Counted from the first letter of the stretch, positions 54,130 to 63,052 are shown. The stretch: 64,000 nt of DNA from Leucobacter ruminantium (GCF_017565705.1 NZ_JAGDYL010000005.1:1-64000), one strand, 5' to 3'. Translations and numbers: made by a program. The notes: generated by a model from the letters alone, not told the origin.

Positions 54130-54948
54130 ATGGGGGTGCCGATGGAGGATCTTGATCGCACGGGCGCGGAGCCTTTGTATACGCAGATCGTCGAGCGCAT
54201 TCGAAAGATGATCTTCGACGGCAGCTACGTGGCGGGGGCTGTGCTGCCGTCGGAGCAGAAGCTTCAGGAGCAGTACGGGGTGGCGCGGAGCGTCGTGCGC
54301 CAGGCCCTCGAGGTGCTCGCCTCGGAGCGGCTCGTCGCCAGGCACCGCGGTCGCGGCACGACGGTGCTGCCCCTGCCGCGACACCATCGCCAGGCGGGCC
54401 GCGCCGGCGGGCTCTCTCAGCAGATCGCATCGGCCGGCGGCGAACTCCGGACGAGGATCATCGACCTGACGCGGCAGCGCCCGACGGAGCGCGCCGTCGA
54501 CGATCTCGCTACCGACGACGCCTGGCGGCTCGAGCGCCTGCGCAGCGTCGACGGAGAGGCTCTCGTGCACATGGTCACCTGGATCCCTCGGGAGCTGTTC
54601 CCGTCGCTGAGCGAGAAGGATCTCGAAGGGGGCTCGCTGCACGACTGGATGCGCAGCTCCGGCGTGGAACCCGAGGGCGGCCCCCGGCAGCTCCGCGCAG
54701 TCGCCGCGACCCGCGAGACGGCTGGGTTCCTGGGGGTGCCGGAAGGGACGCCGCTCACGCTGCTCGAGGGCATCACGCGAGACACGCGCGGTCGCGTCGT
54801 CGAGAGTTTCACGGCGTGGCATCACCCGAGCACGGTCTTCGATCTCGACGCCCTGGCCGCCGCGCCGACGCAACTGGACGAGCAGCGGATCTCCGAGCTG
54901 CTGTCGGAACTGCAGGGCCTTCTGCTGAGGGATCGGGGCCGTCTGTAG
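54130..54948 (+). CDS. GntR-family regulator, HutC/UTRA subfamily
   Basis: A 272-residue regulator. The winged HTH is LYTQIVERIRKMIFDGSYVAGAVLPSEQKLQEQYGVARSVVRQALEVLASERLVARHRGRGTTV, then a linker (LPLPRHHRQAGRAGG) and the UTRA effector domain with WIPRELFPSLSEKDLEGGSLHDWMRSSG and GVPEGTPLTLLEGITRDTRGRVVE. It is divergent from Block C, with a dyad between. The start is uncertain: ATG 54130, or ATG 54142 which has GGGGGTG just upstream. The likely effector is a phosphorylated intermediate of Block C. Confidence 0.9.
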   Translation: MGVPMEDLDRTGAEPLYTQIVERIRKMIFDGSYVAGAVLPSEQKLQEQYGVARSVVRQALEVLASERLVARHRGRGTTVLPLPRHHRQAGRAGGLSQQIASAGGELRTRIIDLTRQRPTERAVDDLATDDAWRLERLRSVDGEALVHMVTWIPRELFPSLSEKDLEGGSLHDWMRSSGVEPEGGPRQLRAVAATRETAGFLGVPEGTPLTLLEGITRDTRGRVVESFTAWHHPSTVFDLDALAAAPTQLDEQRISELLSELQGLLLRDRGRL

Positions 54949-55248
54949 GGTACGCGGCCTCTGACCGGCACGCCGCTGCGTCCTACCTGCGGCCCCGCCG
55001 CCCGCTCTGCCGCCCTGCCGTCCGTCCTCCCTGCCGCTCTCTCCCGCCCGATTGGCGTCGAGTGGTGGGGGGGGGGGGGCGAAAAGCCGCGGGTGGGGCG
55101 GCCACCCGGCCCCACCGCCCGCTCGCCCCCGCCGTTGTGGGTGGGTGGGGCCGTTGGGCCCCGCTAATCCGCGCGGATAGCGGAGCCAAGCGGCCACTCG
55201 GCCCTGGGAGGGGGCAGCCCCACCTGGCGCCCCTCACGACATGGCAGA
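54949..55248. other. Non-coding 300-bp gap, with a 13-G tract
   Basis: Between the GntR gene and the IS element there is no recognisable gene. The sequence is strongly pyrimidine/GC biased, with an uninterrupted run of 13 G at 55067-55079. The remainder holds short GC-rich dyads of unclear meaning. Confidence 0.6.
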
Positions 55249-55290
55249 TTCCAGGGGTCGTCGCAACACGATAGACCCTGAGCATGACAG

Positions 55291-55331
55291 AAACGGCCCG
55301 GCCCACCAAACTCTGGTGGGCCGGGCCGTTT
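55291..55331. terminator. Strong bidirectional hairpin at the IS30 left end
   Basis: AAACGGCCCGGCCCACCA pairs perfectly with its complement at 55314-55331 around a 5-base loop, ending in TTT on both strands. It lies downstream of the transposase stop and would end its transcript and block read-in. Confidence 0.85.
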
Positions 55332-55409
55332 CGTCGTTGCTGAGCAGGTTCGAGGGTCGCCGACCACCGCCTCGGTGCTTGAGGCGGCGGTGGAGTGAGA
55401 AAGAGGCAG

Positions 55410-56825
55410 CTAGGAGGCGAGGAGCGCTGCGAGACGTTGCGCCGGGGTCTCCCATCCCAGCGTCTTCCGGGGGCGGGTATTGAGCTGCCCAGCGACTCGC
55501 GCGAGTTCATCGGGAGCGTGGACCGAGAGGTCGGTGCCCTTCGGGAAGTACTGGCGAAGGAGCCGGTTCGTGTTCTCGTTCGAGCCGCGCTGCCAGGGCG
55601 ATGCCGGGTCGCAGAAGAACACGGGCATATCGGCAGCGATCGCGAACTTCTTGTGCTCGGCCATCTCGACTCCCTGGTCCCAAGTCAGCGACCGTCGCAG
55701 GTACGCGGGGAGCTGACTCATGGTCTGCACGAGCGCGTTCCTCACCGTCGTCGCGTCACGGGTGAGAGGCAGATGGACCAGCATCACGAACCGGGTCGTG
55801 CGCTCAACGAGAGTGCCGATCTGGCTCGCGCCTTCCTTCCCGATAATCAGATCGCCTTCCCAGTGACCGGGGACCGCGCGATCGGCGACTTCGGGCGGCC
55901 GGTCGGAGATCATCACCATCGGGTCGGTAAACCGGGGCTGCCTCCTCTGGGCTTGGCTGCGTGAGGTTCGGCGGGCCTTCCCGTTGCGGAGGGCAGCGGC
56001 GATCTCTCGACGCAGTTGCCCCCGCCCCTGGAAGTAGAGGGTCTGGTAAATCGTCTCGGTCGCCACGCGCATCCCCGGCTCGGTTGGATAGTCCATCCGT
56101 AGGCTACGGCTGATCTGCTCCGGGGACCAGAACTCGGAGAGCTTCTCCTGCACGTAGGCACGGAGCGGGCCGCTCTCGATGAGCTTGCGGAGCTTCGGCC
56201 GGGGTCGTCGATCTGCGGCCTTCCGGTGCGCGGCGTAGGGGTGATAGGTGCCCTCGCGCGAAAGGTTCCGTCGAATCTCCCGGCTGATGGTCGACGGCGC
56301 ACGTCCGAGGATGCGGGCGACGCTACGCAGAGAGTGGCCGTCACGAGTGAGGTCTCGGATCTGCTCGCGCTCCTCGAGCGAGATCAGGCGCGGGTGGAGG
56401 TTCTGCTGCAGCTTCTCGGACCGGGGCCGGTCGACGAGTACCGTCTGATCGGAATAGGTCGTCATACCAGAGGTGTAATCCACAACCCGGCCGTCTGCAT
56501 AATGCCGGCGGTTGCCGCGCGAGCTGACTCCTCGGTCCCAGTCACCGGCGGTTCGGTAGTGCACACCCGCGATCCGGGAGGCTTCCCTCCTCGGAATGCC
56601 GGACTCGCGGAGCATGAAGTAGTGCTCCCGCTCAGGATGCCGCTTGCGGCCTGGGGAGCCGTGACTGCGCATCCCGCGTTCCCGGAGCCACTGATACGTG
56701 CCTCTCGGATTCAAGCCGAGCTGCCTGGCCGCCTCGGTGTTGTGCTGCAGTTCCTCGAACAGTGCGAAAAAGTCGGCCTTCTGCTCGGCTGTGTATCTCT
56801 GCCGAGGCCTGCGCCCAGTGGTCAT
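55410..56825 (-). CDS. IS30-family transposase
   Basis: A 471-residue transposase. The N-terminus has a MerR/HTH-like segment (TEAARQLGLNPRGTYQWLRERG). A second HTH is typical of IS30 (LISLEEREQIRDLTRDGHSLRSVARILGRAPSTISREIRRN). The DDE catalytic domain has the first Asp in GHWEGDLIIGKEG, the second in LTWDQGVEMAEHKKF and the Glu in GSNENTNRLLRQYFPKGTDL. All are intact, so it is probably active. It occupies most of the element. Confidence 0.95.
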   Translation of the reverse strand: MTTGRRPRQRYTAEQKADFFALFEELQHNTEAARQLGLNPRGTYQWLRERGMRSHGSPGRKRHPEREHYFMLRESGIPRREASRIAGVHYRTAGDWDRGVSSRGNRRHYADGRVVDYTSGMTTYSDQTVLVDRPRSEKLQQNLHPRLISLEEREQIRDLTRDGHSLRSVARILGRAPSTISREIRRNLSREGTYHPYAAHRKAADRRPRPKLRKLIESGPLRAYVQEKLSEFWSPEQISRSLRMDYPTEPGMRVATETIYQTLYFQGRGQLRREIAAALRNGKARRTSRSQAQRRQPRFTDPMVMISDRPPEVADRAVPGHWEGDLIIGKEGASQIGTLVERTTRFVMLVHLPLTRDATTVRNALVQTMSQLPAYLRRSLTWDQGVEMAEHKKFAIAADMPVFFCDPASPWQRGSNENTNRLLRQYFPKGTDLSVHAPDELARVAGQLNTRPRKTLGWETPAQRLAALLAS

Positions 56826-56936
56826 TGCGACTCCCGATCAACTCAGGTGTTGCAACGACCACTGGAACTCACACATGCGTGAGGGGCGCTTTTGTGCTGT
56901 TCAGGCGGCTGTTCGCGTACCGGGCCCCGAAATGTT

Positions 56937-56979
56937 TTGACAAAGGTATCGAGATGGGTACATAATCTGAAAGGTATCG
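56937..56979 (+). promoter_or_regulatory. Promoter with AAAGGTATCG direct repeats before Block D
   Basis: -35 TTGACA (56937-56942) and -10 CATAAT (56961-56966), spaced 18 bp. Two direct repeats of AAAGGTATCG (56942-56951 and 56970-56979) flank the -10 at 28-bp spacing and are the best operator candidates. The -35 is only 70 bp from the IS30 right end, so the insertion may have altered the distal regulation. Confidence 0.6.
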
Positions 56980-57016
56980 CGCCAGATATGTTTTAAAGTT
57001 CAGACAAGGATGTCAC

Positions 57017-58879
57017 GTGACGACGACGATTCTCATCCCAGACCCGCAGGAGGAGGCGAAGCCGGGGCGCCGGAAACGCGGCACTGCCGTGAAGACGCCG
57101 CTCGGGTACCGCCTCCGCCTCTACGCGCAGAATCCGGTGGTCACCATCGGCGTCCTGTCGCTGGTCCTCTTCGGCTACCTGATCATCGCGCCCATCGTCA
57201 CGCTGCTCGTCGACGGCCTCATCGTGCACCGCCAGGACACGATGATCACCCAGCAGCCCGAGGGCAGCATCACCTCCTACTACCTCTGGCGGGTGTTCGC
57301 ATCGCCGCAGGCGATGTCGATCTTCTGGGGTCCGCTCGTCAACACGCTGATCATCGCGCTGTGCAGCATCGTGCTCGCGTTGATCGTGGGCGTCTCGGTC
57401 GCCTGGCTCATGGTCCGCACCAACATGTGGGGTCGCAAGTGGTTCGCGACCGCGCTCATCGTGCCCTACATGCTGCCGGCGTGGACGTTCGCGCTGTCGT
57501 GGGTGACGATGTTCAAGAACCGCACCACGGGCGGTCAGGCGGGGTGGCTCGAGAACCTCGGGATCGTCGTGCCCGATTGGCTGTCGTACGGGCGGGTGCC
57601 GATCATCCTGATCTTCGCGGCGCACTTCTCGCCGTTCGTGATCATGCTCGTGGGCAACGCCCTGAAGCGCTTCGACTCCACGCTCGAGGAGTCGGCGCGG
57701 CTGCTGGGCGCCTCCCGCCGCGAGGTGACCTTCAGCGTCGTGCTGCCGCTGCTGCGCCCGGCCCTGATCTCGGCGGTGACACTGATCCTCGCGAAGGTGC
57801 TCGGCGAGTTCGGCGTCGCCTACGTGCTGGGCCTGCCGGTGAACATGAACGTGCTCGCCACGAGCCTCTACCGCAACATCTACAGCGACCAGACGGGCTC
57901 CGCCGCGGTGATGGTCGCGGTGATCGTGCTGATCGGCGCGATCTCGCTGTGGGTCGACATGTACTTCCTGCGCGAGGCCAAGCGCTTCGTCACGATCTCG
58001 GGCAAGAGCGGTTCGAGCAACACCGTCGCCCGGCTCGGCAAGTCGCGCATCCTCGCGACGCTCGGCTGCACGGTGCTGTTCCTGATCAGCGTCGCGATCC
58101 CTCTGCTCGTGCTCGCGCTCTCGACCGTGATGAAGCTGCCCGGCGTGTTCAAGGCCGAGAACTTCACGCTCGAGTTCTGGACGGGGAGGGATCTGCCCAC
58201 GATCGGCTTCCCCGACGGCGTGCTGTTCAACTCCGAGGTGTGGGGAGCGGCGTGGAACAGCCTCTGGATCGTGGGGCTCGCCGCGATCATGGCCGGCATC
58301 ATGGGGCTCGTCGTCGGGTACGTCGTCGTCAGATCGCAGTCGAAGTTCGTGTCGGGCTTCCTGCGGCAGATGGTGTTCTTCCCGTACCTCGTTCCGGGCA
58401 TCGCCTTCGCGGTGGCCTACCTGTCGCTGTTCGCGGTGCAGCGCGGCCCGATCCCCGCCCTCTACGGCACCGCGGCGCTGCTCGTGCTGATCTACTTCAC
58501 GGAGCAGATGCCTTTCGCCTCCCGCGCAGGCATCTCGTCGATGATGCAGCTCGGCGCCGACCCCGAGGAGGCCGCGCAGATGTCGGGCGCCGGCTGGTGG
58601 CGCCGCTTCTTCACCATCGTGCTGCCCATCCAGAAGGGCGCACTCGCCACCGGCATGGTGATGGCGTTCATCTCGGGAGTGAAGAGCCTGAGCCTCGTGG
58701 TCATCCTCGCGGTGCCCGGCATGGACGTGCTCACCACGCTGTCGATCAGGCTGCTCGACGTCGGCTACTCGCAGGCCGGCAACGCGGTCGTGCTGCTCGT
58801 CGCGGTCATCGCGTTCGTGGGCACCTACAGCGTGCAGAAAATCATGAAAACCGATCTTGCTCAGGGAATGGGAGGCTGA
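57017..58879 (+). CDS. ABC transporter permease, fused double-permease (Fbp/AEP type)
   Basis: A 620-residue membrane protein holding two tandem BPD-transport permease domains of about six helices each, as in FbpB/ThiP-type importers of iron, thiamine or 2-aminoethylphosphonate. The EAA loops are seen in each half: ESARLLGASRREVTFSVVLPLLRPALISAV (~residue 230) and EAAQMSGAGWWRRFFTIVLPIQKGALATG (~residue 520). GTG 57017 follows AAGGATGTC. It stands 1 bp before the ATPase gene and partners with the binding protein at 60887. Confidence 0.93.
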   Translation: MTTTILIPDPQEEAKPGRRKRGTAVKTPLGYRLRLYAQNPVVTIGVLSLVLFGYLIIAPIVTLLVDGLIVHRQDTMITQQPEGSITSYYLWRVFASPQAMSIFWGPLVNTLIIALCSIVLALIVGVSVAWLMVRTNMWGRKWFATALIVPYMLPAWTFALSWVTMFKNRTTGGQAGWLENLGIVVPDWLSYGRVPIILIFAAHFSPFVIMLVGNALKRFDSTLEESARLLGASRREVTFSVVLPLLRPALISAVTLILAKVLGEFGVAYVLGLPVNMNVLATSLYRNIYSDQTGSAAVMVAVIVLIGAISLWVDMYFLREAKRFVTISGKSGSSNTVARLGKSRILATLGCTVLFLISVAIPLLVLALSTVMKLPGVFKAENFTLEFWTGRDLPTIGFPDGVLFNSEVWGAAWNSLWIVGLAAIMAGIMGLVVGYVVVRSQSKFVSGFLRQMVFFPYLVPGIAFAVAYLSLFAVQRGPIPALYGTAALLVLIYFTEQMPFASRAGISSMMQLGADPEEAAQMSGAGWWRRFFTIVLPIQKGALATGMVMAFISGVKSLSLVVILAVPGMDVLTTLSIRLLDVGYSQAGNAVVLLVAVIAFVGTYSVQKIMKTDLAQGMGG

Positions 58880-58880
58880 A

Positions 58881-59978
58881 ATGCCCACGATCACACTTGA
58901 CGGCATCGTCAAGAACTACGGCGGAGACCAGAACGCGGTCGAGCATCTCGACCTCACCATCGACGACGGCGACTTCATGTGCCTGCTCGGCCCCTCGGGC
59001 TGCGGCAAGACCACCACGGTGCGCATGATCGCCGGCCTCGAGAACATCACCGACGGCAGCATCACGATCGGCGACACGGTCGTGGACGAGCCGCGGGCGA
59101 ACCGCTTCGTGCCGCCCGAGAAGCGCGACATCGGCCTCGTGTTCCAGAGCTACGCGCTGTGGCCGCACCTGACGGTCGCCGACAACGTCGACTACGGGCT
59201 CAAGCTGCGCAAGATGCCGAAGGCGGAGCGGGCGGAGCGCGTCTCGCAGATGACGCAGAAGCTCGGCATCGCCCCCTACGTCGACCGCTACCCGGCGCAG
59301 TTGTCGGGCGGCCAGCAGCAGCGCGTCGCTCTGGCGCGCATGCTCGCGGTGAATCCCAAGCTGATGCTCCTCGATGAGCCGCTGTCGAACCTCGACTCGC
59401 GCCTGCGGCTCGAGATGCGCGCCGAACTCAAGCGCATCCACGACGAGTTCAAGGCGACGGTCGTGTTCGTGACGCACGACCAGTGGGAGGCCATGACCCT
59501 TGCGACCCGCGTCGCGGTGATGAACCAGGGCGTGCTGCAGCAGGTCGGCTCGCCGATGGACATCTACGACCGCCCCCGGAACCGCTTCGTGGCGAACTTC
59601 CTCGGAGTGCCCCCGATGAACTTCATCGAGATGGGCGAGGAGACCCCGCAGCGCGTGTACGCCGCACGCTTCCTCGAGGCGCACGGCGTGCCGGCGTCGG
59701 CGGCGGGATCCGTCGGGGTGCGCCCCGAGGCGCTGACGGTCGCGCAGCCCGATCCCTCGCGGCCGTCGGGAGACCTGGTGCTGCCCGGCCGCATCGAGTC
59801 GGTCATGCCGACCGGAGGCAGCTGGACCGTGGAGGCCGCGGTCGGCGGCCAGCGGGTGTACGCGACGACGCTGCAGCGCGGATCGCTGCAGCCCGGCGAC
59901 GAGGTCGAGCTGGTCGCGCCCGCCGCGCAGGCGCACGTATTCGATACCGACGATGAGCGAGTAGAGGTCACCGCGTAA
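58881..59978 (+). CDS. ABC transporter ATP-binding protein (CUT1/Fbp type with TOBE)
   Basis: A 365-residue ATPase: Walker A GPSGCGKTT, Q-loop VFQSYALWPHLT, signature QLSGGQQQRVALARML, Walker B LMLLDEPLSNLDSRLR and H-loop VTHDQWEAM. The C-terminal ~110 residues form an OB-fold/TOBE regulatory domain (GVRPEALTV, then LPGRIESVMPTGGSWTVEA). Its stop overlaps the phosphatase gene by one base (TAATG). Architecture fits the double-permease partner. Confidence 0.94.
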   Translation: MPTITLDGIVKNYGGDQNAVEHLDLTIDDGDFMCLLGPSGCGKTTTVRMIAGLENITDGSITIGDTVVDEPRANRFVPPEKRDIGLVFQSYALWPHLTVADNVDYGLKLRKMPKAERAERVSQMTQKLGIAPYVDRYPAQLSGGQQQRVALARMLAVNPKLMLLDEPLSNLDSRLRLEMRAELKRIHDEFKATVVFVTHDQWEAMTLATRVAVMNQGVLQQVGSPMDIYDRPRNRFVANFLGVPPMNFIEMGEETPQRVYAARFLEAHGVPASAAGSVGVRPEALTVAQPDPSRPSGDLVLPGRIESVMPTGGSWTVEAAVGGQRVYATTLQRGSLQPGDEVELVAPAAQAHVFDTDDERVEVTA

Positions 59979-60847
59979 TGACGAACATCCAAGAACTGAG
60001 CGCCTTCGCCACACGAATCGCGCGCGAGGCCGGAGCGATCGCGATGGAGGGGTTCCGCAACCGCGAGCTCGGCATCGACCTGAAAGCCGACTTCCACGAC
60101 ATGGTCACGAAATACGATCGCGCGTGCGAGGAGCACATCCGCGGCGCCATCCTCGAGGCGTACCCCGGGTCCACGATCGTGGGTGAGGAGGACGGAGCGA
60201 GTGAGGGATCGGGGCCGCTCGCCTGGCACATCGACCCCATCGACGGCACCGCGAACTTCGCCCGCGGCATGGCGCTGTGGGCCGTGAGCATCGGCATCGC
60301 CCGCGACGGCGAGATGATCGTCGGCGTCGTCTACGACCCCGCGAACGACCACATGTTCATGGCCGACGACCGCGGTGCCTTCCTGAACGACGAGCCCATG
60401 CGGAGCTGGGGATTCACCCGGCCCGAACAGGCGACCGTCGTGCTGAACTTCCCGCTGCCGCGCGATCTCGTGCACCTCCCCGAGCTCGCGCTCGAGCAGT
60501 TCACGGAGGCGAGCCGCCAGTTCGCGCAGGTGCGCGCTCTCGGGAGCAGCTGCATCTCGCTGTGCTGGGTCGCCGCGGGTTGGGTGGACGCCACCGTCTC
60601 GTTCGAGGCGAACTCCTGGGACGTCGCCGCCTCGGCCTTCATCGTGCGCCAGGCCGGAGGCGCCTACCGCAGCTACCTCGGCGGCGAGGAGCAGCCGCCC
60701 GAGCGCGACTACCTGAACCCCCACTACTACGCCACCGTGCCCGGCGGCGACTACCCGATCCTCGAACAGATCATGCTCACGCAGAGCGAGCGCCCGCTGC
60801 CGGCTGACCACCCGGCGGCGGCCCTGCTCACCACGCCCAATTCCTAG
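59978..60847 (+). CDS. Inositol monophosphatase-family protein
   Basis: A 289-residue Mg-dependent phosphatase of the IMPase/CysQ superfamily. The metal-site motifs are Glu-Glu in STIVGEEDGAS, then the core WHIDPIDGTANFARGM (DPIDGT), and the C-terminal Asp region NSWDVAASAFIVRQAGGAYR, where W-D-V-A supplies the last ligand. All metal residues are kept. It is translationally fused (TAATG) to the ABC ATPase, so it likely dephosphorylates the imported compound, for example an inositol or sugar phosphate. Confidence 0.93.
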   Translation: MTNIQELSAFATRIAREAGAIAMEGFRNRELGIDLKADFHDMVTKYDRACEEHIRGAILEAYPGSTIVGEEDGASEGSGPLAWHIDPIDGTANFARGMALWAVSIGIARDGEMIVGVVYDPANDHMFMADDRGAFLNDEPMRSWGFTRPEQATVVLNFPLPRDLVHLPELALEQFTEASRQFAQVRALGSSCISLCWVAAGWVDATVSFEANSWDVAASAFIVRQAGGAYRSYLGGEEQPPERDYLNPHYYATVPGGDYPILEQIMLTQSERPLPADHPAAALLTTPNS

Positions 60848-60886
60848 AACCGAATAATTTCAGCAGCTGAGTGAAGGAGCTCAACC

Positions 60887-62080
60887 ATGAAACGACAGAC
60901 ACTGCAGCGCGCCACCGGACTGGCCGTCATCGCCCTGGCCTTCGGCCTCGGGGTCACGGCCTGCGCGCCTCCCGGAGCCGACACGAGCGGGGCGGCCGCG
61001 CAGAAGGATCAGCGCCAGGAGATCGAGCTGCAGCCCGACGAGACGGCGGAGGGCTTCGATCTCGACGCGCTGGTCGAGGCGGCCAAGAAGGAGGGGCCGA
61101 TCACGATCTACGACGAGACCGGCAAGGTCTCCCAGATCACTGAGGCCTTCACCGCGAAGTACGGCATCGAAGCCGAGGGCGTGAAGATCGAGACGAACGC
61201 GATCGACAAGGTGAAGCGGGAGCACGACTCGGGCAACGTCATCGCGGACGTGCTCGCGATCTCAGAGCCGCCGGCCTTCTACGCCGAACTGCTGCGAGAC
61301 GACATCCTGACCAACTGGGTGCCGGGCGACGTCTACGACAAGCTGCCCGAGGAGGCCCGCTACCCCTACCTGACGAGCGGCAACTGGCTGTGGTGGATGT
61401 ACAACACCGAGGCCTACGGCGACACCTGCCCGGTCTCCAACCTGTGGGAGCTCACGGAGGAGGACTGGAAGGGCAAGGTCGCGCTGCCCGACCCCGAGGC
61501 GCGCGCGATGTACACGAACATCTGGAACCAGTCGGCCCGCGATCACGCGGACGAGTGGGCGAAGGCCTACGAGGACCTGTACGGGGAGAAGCTCGAGACC
61601 GACGAGCCGACCGCCTTCCACGAGTGGCTGAAGCGCCTCGCGAAGAACGCATCGGTGTTCAAGAGCGACGAGGAGGTCTCGGAGGCCGTCGGCGCGCCGG
61701 GTCAGGAGGCTCCTCCGCTCGGCCAGACGGCCGCCGCGAAGCTCCGAAACAACGCCGAGAAGGGCTACAGCATGGCTCCCTGCGCCGGGCTCGAGCCGTA
61801 CGTCGCCGGGCCGATGCCGCAGACGATGGCCTACGCGTCCAAGAGCAAGAGCCCGAACGCGGCGAAGCTGTACATCCACTTCGCGACCTCGCAGGAGGGC
61901 ATGGAGTTCATCATGCCCGACGGCAAGCGCTCCTACAATCCCGACGTCGTCGCACCCGAGGACGCATACGGACTCGACCCGCTGATCGCCGACGAGGCCC
62001 AGCCCTTCAGCACCGAGTACCTCGAGGACGACTACAAGAACACGGTCGCCTGGCAGGACTTCTGGCGCTCCAGCCGCTGA
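60887..62080 (+). CDS. Extracellular solute-binding lipoprotein (Fbp-like, type II)
   Basis: A 397-residue binding protein. The signal peptide TGLAVIALAFGLGVTACAPPG has a lipobox VTAC. The mature domain begins after a charged linker: DLDALVEAAKKEGPITIYDETGKVSQITEAFTAKYGIEAEGVKIE, the iron/phosphonate/thiamine cluster (type II) of binding proteins. The second lobe includes GNWLWWMYNTEAYGDTCPVSNLWELTEEDWKGKVALPDPEAR. ATG 60887 follows GAAGGAGCTC. It is the last gene of the importer and its product delivers the solute to the permease at 57017. Two GAGGGATC copies form a hairpin 33 bp beyond its stop. Confidence 0.92.
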   Translation: MKRQTLQRATGLAVIALAFGLGVTACAPPGADTSGAAAQKDQRQEIELQPDETAEGFDLDALVEAAKKEGPITIYDETGKVSQITEAFTAKYGIEAEGVKIETNAIDKVKREHDSGNVIADVLAISEPPAFYAELLRDDILTNWVPGDVYDKLPEEARYPYLTSGNWLWWMYNTEAYGDTCPVSNLWELTEEDWKGKVALPDPEARAMYTNIWNQSARDHADEWAKAYEDLYGEKLETDEPTAFHEWLKRLAKNASVFKSDEEVSEAVGAPGQEAPPLGQTAAAKLRNNAEKGYSMAPCAGLEPYVAGPMPQTMAYASKSKSPNAAKLYIHFATSQEGMEFIMPDGKRSYNPDVVAPEDAYGLDPLIADEAQPFSTEYLEDDYKNTVAWQDFWRSSR

Positions 62081-62113
62081 CCGGTTCGGCCGTACCCCGG
62101 CCGCGATGCGGGT

Positions 62114-62144
62114 GGCGAGGGATCGGGACCGCCGATCCCTCGCC
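62114..62144 (+). terminator. Hairpin of two opposed GAGGGATC motifs after the binding-protein gene
   Basis: GGCGAGGGATCGG (62114-62126) pairs perfectly with CCGATCCCTCGCC (62132-62144), in the place where a terminator is expected, though no T-run follows. Confidence 0.55.
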
Positions 62145-62222
62145 CCGTCGCCGGAGGCGACCTCGGAGGCCATAGCATGAGGGAGACTCCCGGCGCCGTG
62201 AGACGAACGAAGCGAGGACACG

Positions 62223-62981
62223 ATGGCACGTGTGGCATTCGAAGAGGCCTTCACCGCGGTGGACCACGCCAGTTCGATCCCCCTCTATCTGCAGATCGTG
62301 TTCCAGGTCGACGGTGCGCTGCGCACCGGAAAGCTGGCCCGCGACGCGCTGCTGCCCTCCGAGAACGAGCTCTGCGCCGGCTTCGGGGTGGCCCGTTCGA
62401 CGCTCCGTCGCGCGATGGCCAAGCTCGAGGAGCGCGGCATCATCTCGCGCGAGCGGGGGAGAGGAAAGGGCACGCGCATCGTACGGGCGGCTCCGATCAC
62501 GCGCACACCGGGCAGTTTCGCGACGCTCTTCGACGCGATCTCGGCCTCGGCGCGGCGGCCGCTCTCGAAGGTGCTGGCGTTCGAGGAGCTGATCGTCGAC
62601 GAGGCGCTGGCGGAGCTCACCGAGCTTCCGCTCGGCGCCAAGGTCACGCACATCCTGCGCCACCGGAGCGCGAACGACGAGCCGATCGCGGTGCTGGAGA
62701 ACTGGATCCTCTCGGAGTATCTGGGTTTCAATCCCGAGCGTCTGGAGACCGAGAGCCTCGAAGCGCTGCTGCGGGAGAGCGGCGTGCGCATCCACCACGC
62801 CGAGTTCGAGTTCGTCGCCGTGCTCGCGACGGGCGAGACCGCGGAGTTCTTCGGGATCCCGGAGGGCACGCCGGTCGTGCAGGAGGTGCGGCGCTCCTTC
62901 AACTCGCGGCACCAGTACGAATACTCCTCCCACTACAACCACCCGACGAACGACCGGCTCAGGGGGATCGCGTCCCCCTGA
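62223..62981 (+). CDS. GntR-family regulator, HutC/UTRA subfamily
   Basis: A 252-residue regulator with winged HTH IPLYLQIVFQVDGALRTGKLARDALLPSENELCAGFGVARSTLRRAMAKLEERGIISRERGRGKGTRIV and a UTRA effector domain (VTHILRHRSANDEPIAVLENWI, then FFGIPEGTPVVQEVRRSFNSRHQYEYSS). ATG 62223 is chosen because conserved residues start soon after. It lies between the binding protein and phosphatase genes in the same orientation and is the probable regulator of Block D; the direct repeats at 56942-56979 are candidate sites. Confidence 0.92.
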   Translation: MARVAFEEAFTAVDHASSIPLYLQIVFQVDGALRTGKLARDALLPSENELCAGFGVARSTLRRAMAKLEERGIISRERGRGKGTRIVRAAPITRTPGSFATLFDAISASARRPLSKVLAFEELIVDEALAELTELPLGAKVTHILRHRSANDEPIAVLENWILSEYLGFNPERLETESLEALLRESGVRIHHAEFEFVAVLATGETAEFFGIPEGTPVVQEVRRSFNSRHQYEYSSHYNHPTNDRLRGIASP

Positions 62982-63052
62982 TCGCGACCGATCGCTGCCC
63001 GGTCGTCGTTCCACCCCGCCGGTAGCGCCGGCGAGAAAGCGATAACCGCACG

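Larger units (their letters stand above)
55249..56867. mobile_element. IS30-family insertion sequence
   Basis: Terminal inverted repeats TTCCAGGGGTCGTCGCAAC (55249 on) and its right-end counterpart GTTGCAACGACCACTGGAA (56849-56867) match with two mismatches over 21 bp and bracket one full-length transposase gene. The flanking bases show no obvious target duplication longer than 2-3 bp. The element has no copy of the GAGGGATC motif found throughout the rest of the window, which fits recent arrival. Confidence 0.88.

Noticed and set aside
54949-55248. Small genes in the GC-rich gap before IS30
   Set aside because: The short frames have no ribosome site, no domain and unbalanced composition.
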